Below are positions 1 to 13,559 of a stretch of DNA of 64,000 nt, one piece after another. The notes under the pieces are model-generated. The model saw only the letters and a program-made list of their open reading frames with translations, made no database searches and was not told where the DNA came from. The translations under genes and the position numbers were made by a program. How positions within the stretch are numbered: the first letter of the stretch is position 1; every line of letters begins with the position of its first letter. This DNA is from Sipunculus nudus (Eukaryota; Annelida; Sipuncula; Golfingiida; Sipunculidae), in NCBI GenBank assembly GCA_026874595.1, contig CM049317.1, positions 27,498,401-27,562,400 on the forward strand, in the 5' to 3' direction.

Positions 1-383
1 TCATGGCACACCAGTAGTGAACCTCCGTTAATGACGAAGCTTGAACGCGCAAGTCGCAACATCATGTTGTTATCATTAATTTCCAATTGTACACCTGTGC
101 ATGAACTATATGGATTGATATTTTCACATCTGATCCTCTGTGAAATTTACATCTCCAAGGAGACAAGATCGTCATGGAAACGGTATTTAATCTACTGGTA
201 TATCTACATATTATCCTATCCGCCACAAGAATATTATTCTGCATAATCTGGTCGAAAACGAAGTATAATCCCGCCTCCTGTTAGACACCGCTGGCGCTTT
301 TAATATAGATGGTATTTGAGGTATTCCTTGTAAAAAAATTGCCCTCATAAGATAGATTCTGCTCCTTTATACACTTCTAACGG
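1..383. other. non-coding, nothing recognised
   Basis: The open frames here overlap on both strands and show no splice context or recognisable motif. Confidence 0.5.
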
Positions 384-1670
384 TTTAGGAACAACCACAG
401 TTCTGTAAAACAAATGAAATTTTGCCTTTCTTATTTCACCTTACAGTTTAGGAACAACTATAGTACAGTAAAACAAATGACATTTGGTCGTTCTTTCTTG
501 TGTTTTCAGAGATCAGCTGAAAATGGTGACGTCTCAATTTCGTAAATTCCATATTGTTCCAAAACTCCTAAAGATATCGCTACAAAACTTGCCACTGCAC
601 TCCTACGTTTGAAAGGGCACATGTCCGTAAAGAATTTGACTTTCTAGATTATATAGGTTATCCGAAAAACGTAGCCTAACTAAAAAGTGCTGAGTAATTC
701 ATATCACATGATTTCGCATAAGTGAATTTGATGTGGTACCCCAAGTTATGCTGGGAATAAAAAAATATTTACGGTTTTTATGTATTTGTCAATCCTCGCT
801 ATAGTTACGGAGAAAATCATCATTGAAAATTCGAAAGAAATCGCACTTTTTGACCCATGACCTTGAAAAATGGATCAAGTTCATCTTAACTGGGTCAGCG
901 TATTCGGACCATAGTAGGGCATATCCTCAGTAAGTATGAATGCAACCAGCCAAAAAGAGGGACAGAATAATAAGTAAGAATAATACCATAATAATAACTA
1001 GACTTCTGTAACTGTCATAGGACAGTCACAGGTCTTCACCCATCGAGCACCCCCACCCCCCTCCCCACCAACCACAGTTCTGTAAAGCAAATGAAATTTG
1101 GCCTTTCTTATTTCACCTTTGTGCTTGGAGAGATGACCTGAAATGCTGGTGTCACATTTTCGTAATTTGAATATTATTTCAAAACTATTTAAGATATCGC
1201 TACCAGATTTGCAACTGCTCTCCTACGTGGTAAATAGCATATGTCTGTAAAGAATAAACTTTTCAAGATCATAAGATTTATCCGGAAATGTAGCCTGACT
1301 AAAAAGCGCCTAGTCAAATGTACCATATGGTTCCGCGTGATTAATTTCCAATAGGTCAAGTAATGTTGGGAACGAGATATAATGGTAGGTTTTTTTTCAT
1401 CTTTTTATCCATACACCGTGTAGATACAGAATAAATCGACATTAAAATCAGAAAAAAATCGCACCTTGCGATGATCTTGAAAAATAAGTCACGGTTACTA
1501 GGACTGGATCCAACTTAATTGGACCGTAATAGGGTTCTTTCGGTGTAAATATAAATTAAATTGGATAAAATAAGTGACAGAATAATAAGAAATAAGCAGA
1601 AGAACTGAAAAAATATGTGACGTCACATTTTAGTAATGTGCTCATTATTCTAAAACATTCCCCTATTTAA
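384..1670. repeat. roughly 620-bp diverged tandem repeat
   Basis: Two long copies begin near 443 and 1070 and share blocks such as CAGTTCTGTAAA.CAAATGA, AAGATATCGCTAC and GTAGCCT.ACTAAAAAG. Both end near GACAGAATAATAAG. A fragment of a copy precedes them (384-442) and another starts at about 1608. The copies are clearly diverged with small indels. No coding frame is conserved between them. Confidence 0.75.
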
Positions 1671-1774
1671 CTCTTTACCGTTGTTAACCAAACAAGTCCA
1701 ACCAGCAAGCAGTATTAGCTGTAGACAGCACCAAGATGTTGTAAAGACATCCGACAAAACAAAATTTGTCCACA

Positions 1775-1776
<2 letters not shown>

Positions 1777-1861
<85 letters not shown>
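1777..1861. repeat. (AT)n microsatellite
   Basis: About 42 uninterrupted AT units. The apparent (IY)n reading frames across it are artefacts. Confidence 0.98.
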
Positions 1862-1867
<6 letters not shown>

Positions 1868-1904
1868 CAAGACTGCATTTTCGACTGATCCTTGTTTCTT
1901 AACA

Positions 1905-3659
1905 TAAATAAGACTCTGTCACCAATTTGACTTTAATCAAAAGAGTGCCAATTCATAAAACATCTGAGAACACTGACAGATCAATGGTCGGTGCATCCAG
2001 CCGTAAATCTGCAAGTCCGAGTTTAATTTCCGTTTCGGTCTGAACATTCGAGATGTTTCATGCATCTTATAATGTTATCACACCCTGAATGACCTGCAGT
2101 TGCATTTTTAGAAACATCAAGATATTAAAGCAAAATGCAGACCAAGACAATGATGTTAATGATTTCGAGGTGAATTGATTAATCACATTTTATTTTAACT
2201 ACCTATGAGCACCATGAGCTATGATAATATGAGAATACGACTCGCTAGAGTAATAAGACCGATAAACCACGTCTACATTTGTAAGCGGACAGGAAATTTC
2301 TTCTGCCGCTCAGGTTATCTATTTTTGTCCCTTACTGACTCAAAATAAATGTCGGGCTGCATACGAAAAATTAACCCTGGTAATAAAAATGATTATTCAG
2401 TCCCTTTATAACAGTATTAGTCTTAATGTCATAGAATATTTAATATTGGTTTATCCTATCTATGTTTTAGATTGGAACATCAGATGATCAATAAGCAGTT
2501 AGATTCATAGCCAATTTGAAGTTCAGAAACTCTTTTATTCTAATAAAATTTATGTAGACTATACAATAATGGATAATTTATTCTGTATCACATCTAGTGC
2601 ATCAGCAGCAGAATATGAGCACATAAATGTGCTGCGTATCCTTCACAAAGTGTGAATAATGAGCTATTGTGGACTTGCAAAAAGCTATGCAATAACACAT
2701 GGAATATGAGGAAATGTGATTTTGTCTAATGTACGTTACACAGATAAAGTATTTCCGGTTGATAAAATACCATAAACTGCCAGGAATATTAATTTCTATT
2801 CGGATGTGTGTATATCTTGAGGACTTCTTTTTATCATTGAAAGGCGAAATAAGATAAATACAAAATGATTAACCCAAGATGCACTGAGAACAAAAAATTC
2901 AGGTTTCTGTTTCGACCAGCAGTTATCATCCAAAAGCTTATTACAAATGGAAATTCCACATGCTTTAAGATACATGGATACATGTACATAAATATGTAAC
3001 CTCCAATGCCATAGAATCAAAAACAGTCCATTTCAAGGACAGTACTAGGTAGCTCTCTCCCTTGTTCTGCTTTCAGTCTCATAACATTTACAAATAAATG
3101 TAACTAACATGATCAAATTCTTTTCTTCTAGATATTAAATATTTTAAAGACAGTCTGCAACTCAGTCGTTTGAAAAATGGTCTTGGCTATTCAATTCACA
3201 AATTTTAGTTTTCTATGTATTTTTATTATGTAAAAAACATTAGCTCTCAAGGCAAAAATACAAATGGATGTCAACCCACACAATAAAATATAACTTAACT
3301 CGATTGGGGCAATTAATAGGTTCAATATCACATCTAATTGTCACCTCAGGTGGCCCTAATTAAAACATATATTAATAAAAACATTAGCCTAAACAATTAT
3401 CAGATATGGATCAAGTGATTTATGGTTGAATGCTTAAACAAAATCCTACATTGAACGCTTCAATAGTAAATGAACATATATAAGTGAGACAATATGAAAA
3501 TCTAGAATTGTGCCGATAGTTAAATATATGCAATGTTCATAATGTCTTTTTTTCATAAATAGTTCAAATATTTGAATTTAAATTAAATATATGTATACAC
3601 AATTCGCCATTTTTGTATTTTGAACTCATCGTCGATCTCTTTTCTTGATCCATTGCTTG
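1905..3659. other. intergenic, nothing recognised
   Basis: AT-rich sequence downstream of the 3.66-kb lectin. No splice-framed exon, tRNA or repeat copy was recognised. Confidence 0.45.
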
Positions 3660-4639
3660 CTAGTAACATTTCATGATATTCCCCTCCTTTGTCTTTATCA
3701 TGTAACAGAAATGTCTACCCCTCATTGTATTTTCCTCTTTGATAGCTCTCTGGGGTTCCTGGTTGCCCGCTTCAGTTGTCGTTACGGGGACTTTATGCGG
3801 AGTTTCTTCCTGGGTGGCCTCACCTATAACACAATGAACAAAATAATTAAACATATTTATGCACGACAAAATATCCTGGCAGACATTTACTGCAATTTTA
3901 AAATTGAGCATTAAAACTTACCACAATTAGCCGCTGAAAGACATTGAAGAAAACTGAATGCCTATTCTAAAAAGTATATTAAAACATATCATGGTTAACA
4001 TTATGGTGGGGGATAACAATCTGTTTCTAAATTTATTAACAATCATATTTTCGACCATAAATAAAAGGGACATTTAGGAGCTTACCTGCTTTCTCTGGGT
4101 CCCTCTCACACAGAACATCGATCTTTAAACCACACCACTTACTCTCCACCTGAGGTCAGTCTGCATTGATATGCATAGCTCAGGTTTCCAATTGTTTGGT
4201 TGATTTGGCGCCCACTCTGTAGAGTTCATTGTGTTCCCATCTGACCAGACCCATTCACCTTCTGAGAAAAAAAAATATTTGATTAAATGGTGACGGAATC
4301 AGTCAATCTTGAATCTATGGAAAAAATAAATAAAATGTTTTTTAAATGTATTTGTTAGAAAAAAGAAGACTCTTAAAATTCACTCTACACCTTTTCATTT
4401 TATTAATTGTTTTTACAGAGAGTTGCTTACCGGTAAGTTTGTCATTTCCACCAAGGAATTCGTCGTACGCTTTAGTAGTGCTGTTGATCCAGATGTAAAT
4501 CTTTTTATTTTCGTGATCATCGTTCATGTTAGCAAGAAAACCGCGGTCTCGCATTTTATCCATTCGTCCCAAAATACGTAACAGTTATTTTTGTAGGTAT
4601 TGTGGGGACGAGTTTCTCCCGCTTTACATGATGTGTTAG
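3660..4639 (-). pseudogene. C-type lectin-like gene fragment, three exons, two frameshifts
   Basis: Three minus-strand exons join in consistent phase 1: 4639-4431, 4261-4086 and 3823-3660. Exon one encodes a CTLD start (CKAGETRPHNTYKNNCYVFW, then DEW.KC) and continues to GGFLANMNDD-like and GGNDKLT. Exon two gives EGEWVWSDGNTMNSTEWAPN followed by QPNNW and a C-terminal KWCGLKIDVLCERDPEKA. Exon three is a hydrophilic Thr/Glu-rich tail ending NIMKCY and stop. Donors are ACCG|GTAAGC and GCAG|GTAAG; acceptors are CTTAAG, TTCTCAG and TTATAG. Exon one is 209 nt and exon two 176 nt, each one base short of frame: the reading shifts near 4536-4553 and near 4150-4162. The sugar-site tripeptide reads QPN, and the usual WND is WCG. 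No signal-peptide exon and no membrane segment were found. This is a lectin distinct from receptors A-C. It is a pseudogene unless the missing bases are sequence errors. Confidence 0.6.
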
Positions 4640-6593
4640 CTTAAGAAAGAGGATAAAAAACACAAGTCTGTTTATTCAAATATTTTAAAAAATCTAATAT
4701 CTCATACTGAAAAAATGCTTCCTCTTTCGCATTTATTTTTTAGTCGAATTAAAATATTCCGATTTTATTCGTTTCCTGTGTGCAGGTAATCTGTCGTTGG
4801 CGTTATCTGGTGTCCCTGGATAAATAAGTGTGACATCCCTCATAACAATCCTAAAGATTAAACCATAAACAAGTGTAATGTAATCTGCTTCACCCTGAAC
4901 AAAATGCATATGAGTTGAATTGAGTAAACATACTGTAGCATTTCTCTCCATCAAGTGCTAGTCAGCGAGCCCGAAAAACACGAACGGGTCGTAGTCGAAC
5001 TTAAGACATTGAGTTAGGCATGCATAACTGAATTGTACCCTGTCTTGAAAGGAAAGGAAATAAAGTGCAAAAGCCAACATGAATTTCTAAGTCACATAAT
5101 ATCATTTAACTGCTGCCTAATCCTCTTTGATTTTTTTCTCATTTCAATTACTTTTTATTCACACGTCATGTCAAACTGGTAAAAATAGCGATTCCCATGT
5201 GCATCTTATTGTAATCCTCGTCCATATTCCTCTTTCTTGTGAGTAATAAAAACAACATATAGGCAATTAAAAATACGAAACCCTAAATAAGGTGTTTAAA
5301 GAAGCATAATTATGGTATAAGGGGTACCCTGTGGTTAGTTAAATATGGATATATTATATTCGAATATGTATTTTTTTATGTCTTTCAAATCTCTTCTGAT
5401 GATATATATAAAGACTCCATGTATCGCTTAACCGAGCTGTCCTGTCTTGTCACCTCTGTTGCAATGCTGTAAAGCTTCATCTTCACCCATTTATCCTTTG
5501 ACGGGATATTTTTGTTCAATTATGTGAATAAGAAGGGGTATTACATTGTGGGTTCATAATAGGTTAAATCTCAGATGATACATCAAAGTTAAATTCCCAG
5601 AACCCTAAAATGCCTGAATCCATGCCCTTAACAGTGTTGCAGGCCAACCATTGGAAAAAATATAAATGTTAAAATGGCGAATGATGGATATTATGGATTT
5701 CGAGCTCTCATTGATACCGCCAACGCTTTTGCGAGGGGCACCTATGCCAAATTAATTTATATTTACCTTTCCCTGAGTCAAACTCGCCTAAAAAATTTCC
5801 ACGGTTACGGGAGAGCTCCAGATGGTTAAATTTTAAGAGAATACGAGTTTTAATTGCATATTTTAGTATACATTATTGGTAAATTGTATTTTGCAGCCCA
5901 CGAGTGATTTGTGCCTTTTTCTCATATATTGCTGGTAAATTCGCCATAGTAAATGAATGTAGTCATAATAATCAGGCTTTACATCCATTCAATTTATATG
6001 GTGCTCTGATGGTTAGGATACAAACGTTAAAAAATTACTACTTTACCAGTTATTCATATCACCTCAGGTATTAAGCATCTATTTCACATACAAAAAGATT
6101 TGAGGTATTTCCAATGTGACCACAATTTTCTTCATGGATTTTGTTTTTATTTTGTTTGTTAGAAACTGAAGCTCATTTATCTATATATTATATTTTCCCT
6201 TTACCACGGACCTTTGACAACTTTTTAAAGTTAATAAGCAGGGATGAATATGATCTGTAGAAATTTTTCAATACACATGACTTTGGTTACGAGCCCAAAC
6301 ATACAATAACATATTTATAAGTGTGAACTGTTCAGAAAATATGCTCTGATCTACCACAGGGCTCTATTGTAAAATACATTGATATATTGTATAATCATAT
6401 AAAAGCCAGTGTATCGATATAATGATTTCGGACTGACTTCACATTATCATACACTTGATCACAAGGATGCGGGAAAGTTATTCATGTCTTTGTTCTGTGT
6501 TAAAACTGTAAGCATTATGACATTGTAAGCACCATGACTTTCTTCATGAATAATAGTATCAACTGAGAAAAGATAAAATTTGTATAATATTAC
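4640..6593. other. intergenic or intron 5' of the 3.66-kb lectin
   Basis: A signal-peptide exon for the lectin was sought here and not found. No paralogous copy of the receptor exons is present. Confidence 0.4.
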
Positions 6594-6690
6594 CGGTAAT
6601 ACCATTGACATAGAAATAATATTGGCCCCGATAAGAACCATGTGAATTCCAGTTTTCCCAGGAAAATTCATGTTTGTCACCCGATAAAAG
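6594..6690 (-). other. weak exon candidate upstream of the 3.66-kb lectin
   Basis: On the minus strand one frame reads GDKHEFSWENWNSHGSYRGQ then YYFYVNGIT and ends at a good donor, ACCG|GTAATA, in phase 1. That phase fits the first visible exon of the lectin at 4639. Upstream the frame meets a stop at about 6693, while a neighbouring frame continues plausibly (PFGKGSLFPREAVTDNFYR), as if one base had been lost. The aromatic-rich composition looks protein-like, but I do not recognise the domain. It may be a broken upstream exon or chance. Confidence 0.22.
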
Positions 6691-7253
6691 TTATCCGTTA
6701 CCGCTTCCCTTGGGAAAAGGCTGCCCTTACCAAATGGTTGCCTGTGGGTTAACGTGGTAAAGTACAAGTGGTGTGTTTTTTTATGTCAGACGCATCGTAT
6801 CGGCACTTTGCCATACAAGAAACCAAACGGCAATGGCTAAACATCAAAGAGTATATAATAAATTGAAAAAAATACAGAATTTTAAACCATCTACGGGATA
6901 GGGTTTCTAGCCTGTTCATGCCTCACACCATATTAAATACAATATTTCCATTCTTAATCAAACTTTTATAAAATCACACAGTCCGGTTAAGCAGTCTCTC
7001 GACCTCCTGAACTGGAAATATTTGGCGACACTTAACCCCGACCAGCGACTCTATAAACCGGCTGGTAGCACCTCTGGACACGGGCTAGCGGTATTTCTTT
7101 GACACAAACCGGACATATAGACAATTTTATGAAAAAAAAAGGAAATTAAATATTGATTAAACTAATGAGTGCATTAAAGCTTTTGGTAGTCTTTATTTCC
7201 AATATTAGATTTCTTTTGTTGTAATAAAATCACTGTATCACAAGCAGTGGACC

Positions 7254-7496
7254 AGGAACAGTTGCTGCAGTCGCCGGAGAATAGGTGTAGCCGTTGCCGT
7301 GGCTATCCTTGTGTTATATTGCAGAAGAATCAACGTATCACAAAGAAAGAGTTTCGAGTTATCAGTTGTAAAATCTCCTTGTCGTATCATCTGTAAGGAA
7401 GAGACTATTGTAGAAAATGATGCCTCGACACAATATGAGATTGTGTGTATTATAATTCCCAAGCTTTACAATAAATACTCAGTATTTAACCATTGA
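7254..7496 (+). other. candidate transmembrane/cytoplasmic exon, plus strand
   Basis: One plus-strand frame is open to a stop at 7494-7496. It encodes SCCSRRIGVAVAVAILVLYC, then RRINVSQRKSFELSVVKS and a tail with STQYEIV. The segment GVAVAVAILVLY flanked by Arg residues looks like a single membrane pass with a positive cytoplasmic side. An AG precedes the frame near 7252 and again at 7269-7270, so an acceptor is possible. No upstream plus-strand exons were identified and no family is recognised. It could be the last exon of a membrane protein or a chance open frame. Confidence 0.25.
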
Positions 7497-7499
7497 ATA

Positions 7500-10246
7500 A
7501 TCATCCATTCATATGTTATTGCTGCATTTGTATTTTGCTTTGCTGATCTGAAGTACGACCAAGAGGGTCTAATGCAAGGAGGATATAGTATTCAGTATAA
7601 GTTCTCACCATTGATGAAGTAGTGATCTTGTGTTTTACCATCTCAAGGTTATGGGCGTGCGCTAGTATGAAAAGCTGGTCGAAAATGCTGAAGATTTTTG
7701 CTTCACATTCGATGACTGAGACTTTTATTTGTTGAATCTATGTGGCTGCGGCTTCATGCATATGTATGAATTGTGCTTACTACTGTTGAAGAAAGATCTT
7801 TAAACGCCGCGGTGACAGATGCATGGACTTGCCTTATTTGGAAATTTACAAACCTTGGGTTCGTCTGGCTTGCCGCCAGATGTCCCTGCTGAACATGTTG
7901 GTATTACGATCCTCGGGCATTTCTATGGGCAGTCTACATGTCATAAACGCATAGAAATTAAAGATTCATAATATTTTCCTAATCTTAACACGTAAGGTAT
8001 AATACATTTCGAGACATGAAACAGGCATCACTTGGAGGTTACAAAATCGTGAGTAGGTATATAGCATAGTTGCGATCTCTAACAGCGTAATCGTGAGAGC
8101 AACCAATCTGATAATACAGGGTTTCACCTTTTACGATAAACACGTGAATAGATAAAACATGTATATTTAATAATTCGAATTTTACGCGCCAGGTATAAAC
8201 TCTCGTAACCCACAGGGATCGCCGTTTGCAGCTGGATAGGTCACGTTGTGTTCTGTGAGTTGGCTACAAATAACAAGTTTGTCATATTGTAGAATCGTCT
8301 GATTGACTATTATATAATATCGGAATATTGGGTTGTGCTGAATCTGAGGACGAACAAATCATTTCAACAGAGATATGGAAGTAAGAAGGACTGAGATTTA
8401 CCTATCCATAATAAACTTTTTAACTGATTATGCCTGACCGAATATTATAACATAAATTTGCGCGAAAGAGTTAAAATAAAGGTGGATTATGTTATTACGG
8501 ATTTTGTTATAATTTAAACAAAACCAATTAACGTGTGTCAGTTAAAATTTTTGGTCCTATGAATTATTACATTAACCCGAACAATTTTTCATGATATGTC
8601 TGGCCTCTGCACCCAAAAAAACACATGGATACATAGCCATCAATGATGTGTTAATGAGGAAACATATTCTCAACAACCCTTTTAGGTTGAAACCCACAGT
8701 GCCAGTGACAGACATATACGTCACTTATTTTTAAGTAATTTTAGGCTAGAAATCTCGTATATTTATTACAAAAACTCTCCGCAGACCAGTAATAGTTTAT
8801 TTATTAATTTGGCTCGTGACACGAAATGGAATCATTTGTTATATATCAGTGCATTATTTGAAAACAGGAAAGACATATAGAGGGTAAAAAATCAACGGCT
8901 TGTTCAGCATATCTGATCTAATGGTTAAATTTAATAGAATAACATACTTGTCTTCTTTGATAATGGGGTCTTGTTCAGAGAGGATTGACGCAGCGTATTT
9001 TGGTTATCGATTTAGGTAAAAAGGAGCATGTTTTGCTTCAGAATACTCTTACTTGGCAACAAATTAAACCTTTTTGTAAGAAATATCGATGATCTAATTC
9101 TACCACTTGCCATTATATGACGGAATGAAACCCATTGTAAAATCGTAAGGGTTGTATTTCATTAATTGTATAGTTGTATACAAAACTATTCCATAGTGAA
9201 AAGGATTTCTTTAAATTACAAATTGTTTGTATTCAGCAACTTTAGGTAAGCACGCACCAAACAATATATATCCTACATTATGTTTTAGTATTTAAAAAAT
9301 CGTTGCTTCTCAACAATGGCGGCGTCATATAACCGCAGCCCCCAATTACTATATCTGCTTATGATTCTAAACGGGCCTGAGGATTTCTTTCCCAATTAAA
9401 ATGTCTAGGGCTTACTTTGCATTATTAACAATGTTTAAAGACAATGCAATAACGGCCCCTGAACGCCGTATCCAAACACAACGCTATCCAAAACGCCGTA
9501 TTTTTTTTACCTAAAATCGCCGACCCCTGTACAAGTCACACGAATAGCACAGCTTGCAGGTAGTTGCACATAAATAAACTCTCCTGTGCATTATGTGTAC
9601 GGATATAAAAGTTCTACAATGTTTGTGTGATATAAATATAAAATCGTCAATGACAATGATTTACTTGATATGTTTATATTTATCTTACAGTCGATTGGCC
9701 AAGTTTTAAGCAAATTCATGCCTGACTATACTTCCCATATTGCTGGAAGATTTTGAAGAAAGTATTTGATAAATTCTACCAATTTATAAAACAATTGGTT
9801 ACTTTTATTGTATTGTTTAAGAAGCAGAATTGTGTTGGTGATATTATCGTCTCAGCATTTCATTTTCAGACATTCGACTAGCGACATCTGAGTGCGAGTG
9901 TTTATAAAACAATTATTACCCAAGCATTTATTATATATTTGTTGAACAACTATGAACAACTAACTAGTATAAGATAATTTATTTATAATTACAAAGTAGG
10001 ACTAAAATGAATATATGTTACTACCTTTATTTAGTTTTACTATTATTCAAGGTCTCTACAGGGTGGGAGATTATAGTAACCTCCATAACCCCTGTCCCTG
10101 AGCCTGCAATGATGTTGCTCTGGGTATATTCATTTATGACAAAACTACTTTGTGAAAGAAAATACATACAGATGTAGAACGTGTCCTGCCAATGAAATAA
10201 TACCCATCACTTTCATTAAAAAAAAAATGATAAAACGAATAAAATA
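7500..10246. other. intergenic, nothing recognised
   Basis: AT-rich, with no credible exon on either strand. It ends at the left boundary of the segmental duplication. Confidence 0.45.
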
Positions 10247-10384
10247 AAATCGTTATTTGTCGGCTGACACATATAATAAAACTAAATATTTTTGTATTAT
10301 TATTACTTTATTATTACAATATTATTAATTATAATGAGATAACACACACCCTGGGTGAATCATTATACATACGATAAAAGTCCT

Positions 10385-10550
10385 CAGAGAAGAGCGTTAT
10401 CTTTGATGTTGCTGGTAATAGGTGAATCGGGGCCCATAACCTGTGAATCACACCGGACCCTTTCAGATCGGGGTTCAAAACCTGTTCCATATTCTTAGCC
10501 GCAATTTGCCCTGTATGCAGAAAACGTCAAGCCAACTAAGATTACCTTAT
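10385..10550 (+). repeat. tRNA-like SINE remnant
   Basis: It contains TCGGGGTTCAAAACCTG, close to a pol III B box. Its homologue lies at 54505-54690 inside the segmental duplication, so it predates that event. No clear A box or target-site duplication was found. Confidence 0.4.
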
Positions 10551-12689
10551 CGTGTAATCAGATTATCTTTTGATCATTCATGTAATAATTATAATAATTA
10601 TAATAATGTTGTTATAATTTAGTACTATTACTACTTCTACTTCTACTAGTAAAACAACATTTACTAATAGAGTAATGATAATTATGACAAATATTATAAA
10701 GTAGTTATAAAAATCGTAATGATTACAAATAAAGTAGAATTGAACATAATAACAAGAGGCTACGAGCAACTGTGTTGCAAAGTCACAATCGTAAATATAA
10801 TATTACAACAAATCTATAACATCTCATGCAAGCCGAACAGTTATCTTATGGACATTCTCATTAAGCACTCAGCAGTAGGCAGAATGTAATTAAATTAAAC
10901 TGCTTTCTGCGTTTTTTTTCACGTGTCAAGCTACTAATACGGTAGGACCATACGACAAGCAGCTGTCATGTAACGTTACCCCCGCTTTACTTAATTAGTG
11001 TCCTACGATTTGGTTATAAAGGTTGCGAGTCTAATAGAGTAATTTTTTAATAACTTGACACATATTACTATAAAGTGCCGTGTACTTTGCCGAAAGATAC
11101 ACTAGCCGAAGTCTTTTATACACCCTAATCGGTTCAATTCACACCGTCTTCATATATTTATAGTTGACGTTATTTCTATCTTAATTCCAAAATTTAGCTC
11201 ACGTGGGTATTCATAGTTAAGCGGTCATTGACATTTCGATCCATGATCAGGTACTATAGCAGGTAATAGAGGATTTTGCAAATGTCATGGGTTATTAAAC
11301 TCAAAGTCTACAATTCGTGGAATGGGCAAGTGTCCGAAACATAGAGTGTTTGTAATAGATAGGTGGCCTGTGGAAAAATGTTCCAGAGAAAGAGCGTTAC
11401 ATACACATTAATAGGTCTTCCATAATGAATATGAATTAACATTAAGGGTCTCCCATAGTTGACATGAATTAACATTGAGTGTCTCTATAAACGAATTTTC
11501 TGAGTCCATAAAACGCTCTAACTTCACTTTTTTTTTAGAAGACAACTAGTTTGTATAAACATTTTTACATTGCATAACATAATACCTGATCAAACATAGA
11601 ATATATTTAACAGTATTCCGTATGTTAGTGCTTCTATTTAGAATAAATATAATTCCACTGGATGTATTTAAGGAAATTTCAGTTCTGCCTTAGATCAAAA
11701 TCTACAAAATATATCTGGCTGCAGGACGCGTTCTTTTCTATCTACATCTGACAGATGACGAGATACTGCCACTAGCGCTGACTCCTAGTGGAAGAATTGA
11801 TAATTAATTAATTGGTGCACATTGTGTCTGTAAAATTTGCCGCCAGCTATAGGTCATGCTTTTCACACCTGAAGTTTATTAATTGAAAGTTCAGTTTTTC
11901 AAAATAACTGTCATAAAGTCAAACTTTTGGCCGACTTCTTTATTTTGAATGAGATCCGTCCTGATACAATATTAAAACATTTATTTACTGTTAGTATTTA
12001 TGTTAGAAGGTACATGAAGGTAATGTATTACAAGAGTAAATGAGTGATCCTAGCGCGACTGTCTAGAGGTCTGATTTGTGTTCTGATCATACACATCATA
12101 CATTTATATAAAATGTCTATATACTTCTGTGTTCCATAATCCCCATAGATAAGTTACTTTAATATGAAAGAAATCACAACGGACATCAATACATGTAATA
12201 ATTTATGGTGGTGAACCTCAACCGTCCTAATGTAATACCTGCTCTTAGTCTTCAACTGGGTCTTTAGTCAGGTCATAATCTCCTTATATTATGTTTTAAT
12301 TTAATATTATTCGTTTTAGGATCTTGTAAATTGATCTCATAGTGAATGTATTATTGGAATTTTAGTCTGTATACCGCAACTGAGTATTATACATGTTTTA
12401 GAGAGTTTTATTTTGGCGCTTTTATAAATTTAATAAATTGTGACTATAACTGGGTAACCATACTAATAGTGTCATGAGCTTGGCATTTGCAACAATTTTT
12501 CCCTAAATCCAAAGAAAGATTCCTTTTTTTCTCAGAAACCATGAACACAACCCTTATTCTCTATGCAAACCCAATTCCAGATTAAATCGAGGAGACTAGT
12601 TACAACACGAAAAAAGACAGTATACAAGTATTTACAATTCTATTAACTGTGCAGATGATCTACTTTTAATGCCTGCCCCAAGATGGCAA

Positions 12690-12900
12690 TATAGGCCATT
12701 ATTTAGGGGTCTCGACAGCTGAGGGGACAGACGCTCGGCTTTCTCCCCTGGTGATCGGGGTCGATGCCCTATCGTGGTTGTAAGATTGGATTTAGTGGCC
12801 TGACTAATGTCCTCCCGTTTTCTCCAATCCTACAGACAAGACTTCTCCCTGCCTCCCGTCCTTTCGCTATGTCACACAAACACATTTTTGTGCGTGTTTA
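12690..12900 (+). repeat. old SINE-like block
   Basis: GC-richer than its surroundings, with CGGGGTCGATGCCC resembling a B box and a pyrimidine-rich 3' part ending in a CA/TG-rich stretch. The homologous block at 57470-57690 shows it was present before the segmental duplication. Confidence 0.35.
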
Positions 12901-13559
12901 TGTCAATTAAAACACCATGATTAAGATGACACAGACTTGTACAAGAAAACGATATTTTCTCTTAAATGTAAATTTCCCGTTCCTACGCAAGCCTTGTGGA
13001 AGGCAGACATTTAACGATCAGCGTAAGTCACGTTGTTTACAGGAGTAAATGAAGCTAACATAAATGATCGGACCAACAGTATAGAGTACGCAATGTACTT
13101 TACACTTTACAGAGGCAGTCGCGAGTGCACCACTACCGCTTAGGAATACAACCGTATCTTATAAACTTCATAACTGTATCTTAAAGGCAAATTCAACTGA
13201 AACATTACAAAAATCAAAAAAAGATTTTATTTTGATAAAACGATTTGACTTTTGGACTGTTGTCATGAGATGGTAATGTAGAAGACTCAAGTAAGCAGGC
13301 TAATGACTGTCACCATGCTAACCTTTATGAAATTAAAGTTTAACACTGATATTTAAGTCCACTACAAATCTTAAGACCAGTACAACAGTATTGCAAAAGA
13401 CGTGATGCCCTATTTTGTTGATTTGCCAGGTTGGTGATGATACACATCTTGAGAGAGCGTGAGGTCTATATAAAATCGGCTTCAAGGCTGTCCAGCCTAT
13501 ACGCTTGGTGATATGTAGTCCGTATGGTGTTGTCTGGTATGTTGAGAGTCACTTGTCAC

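Noticed and set aside
1681-1905. Open frames rich in (IY)n on both strands
   Set aside because: They are translations of an AT microsatellite. The same applies near 15.4, 24.6-24.9, 33.2, 53.0, 60.9 and 61.2 kb.
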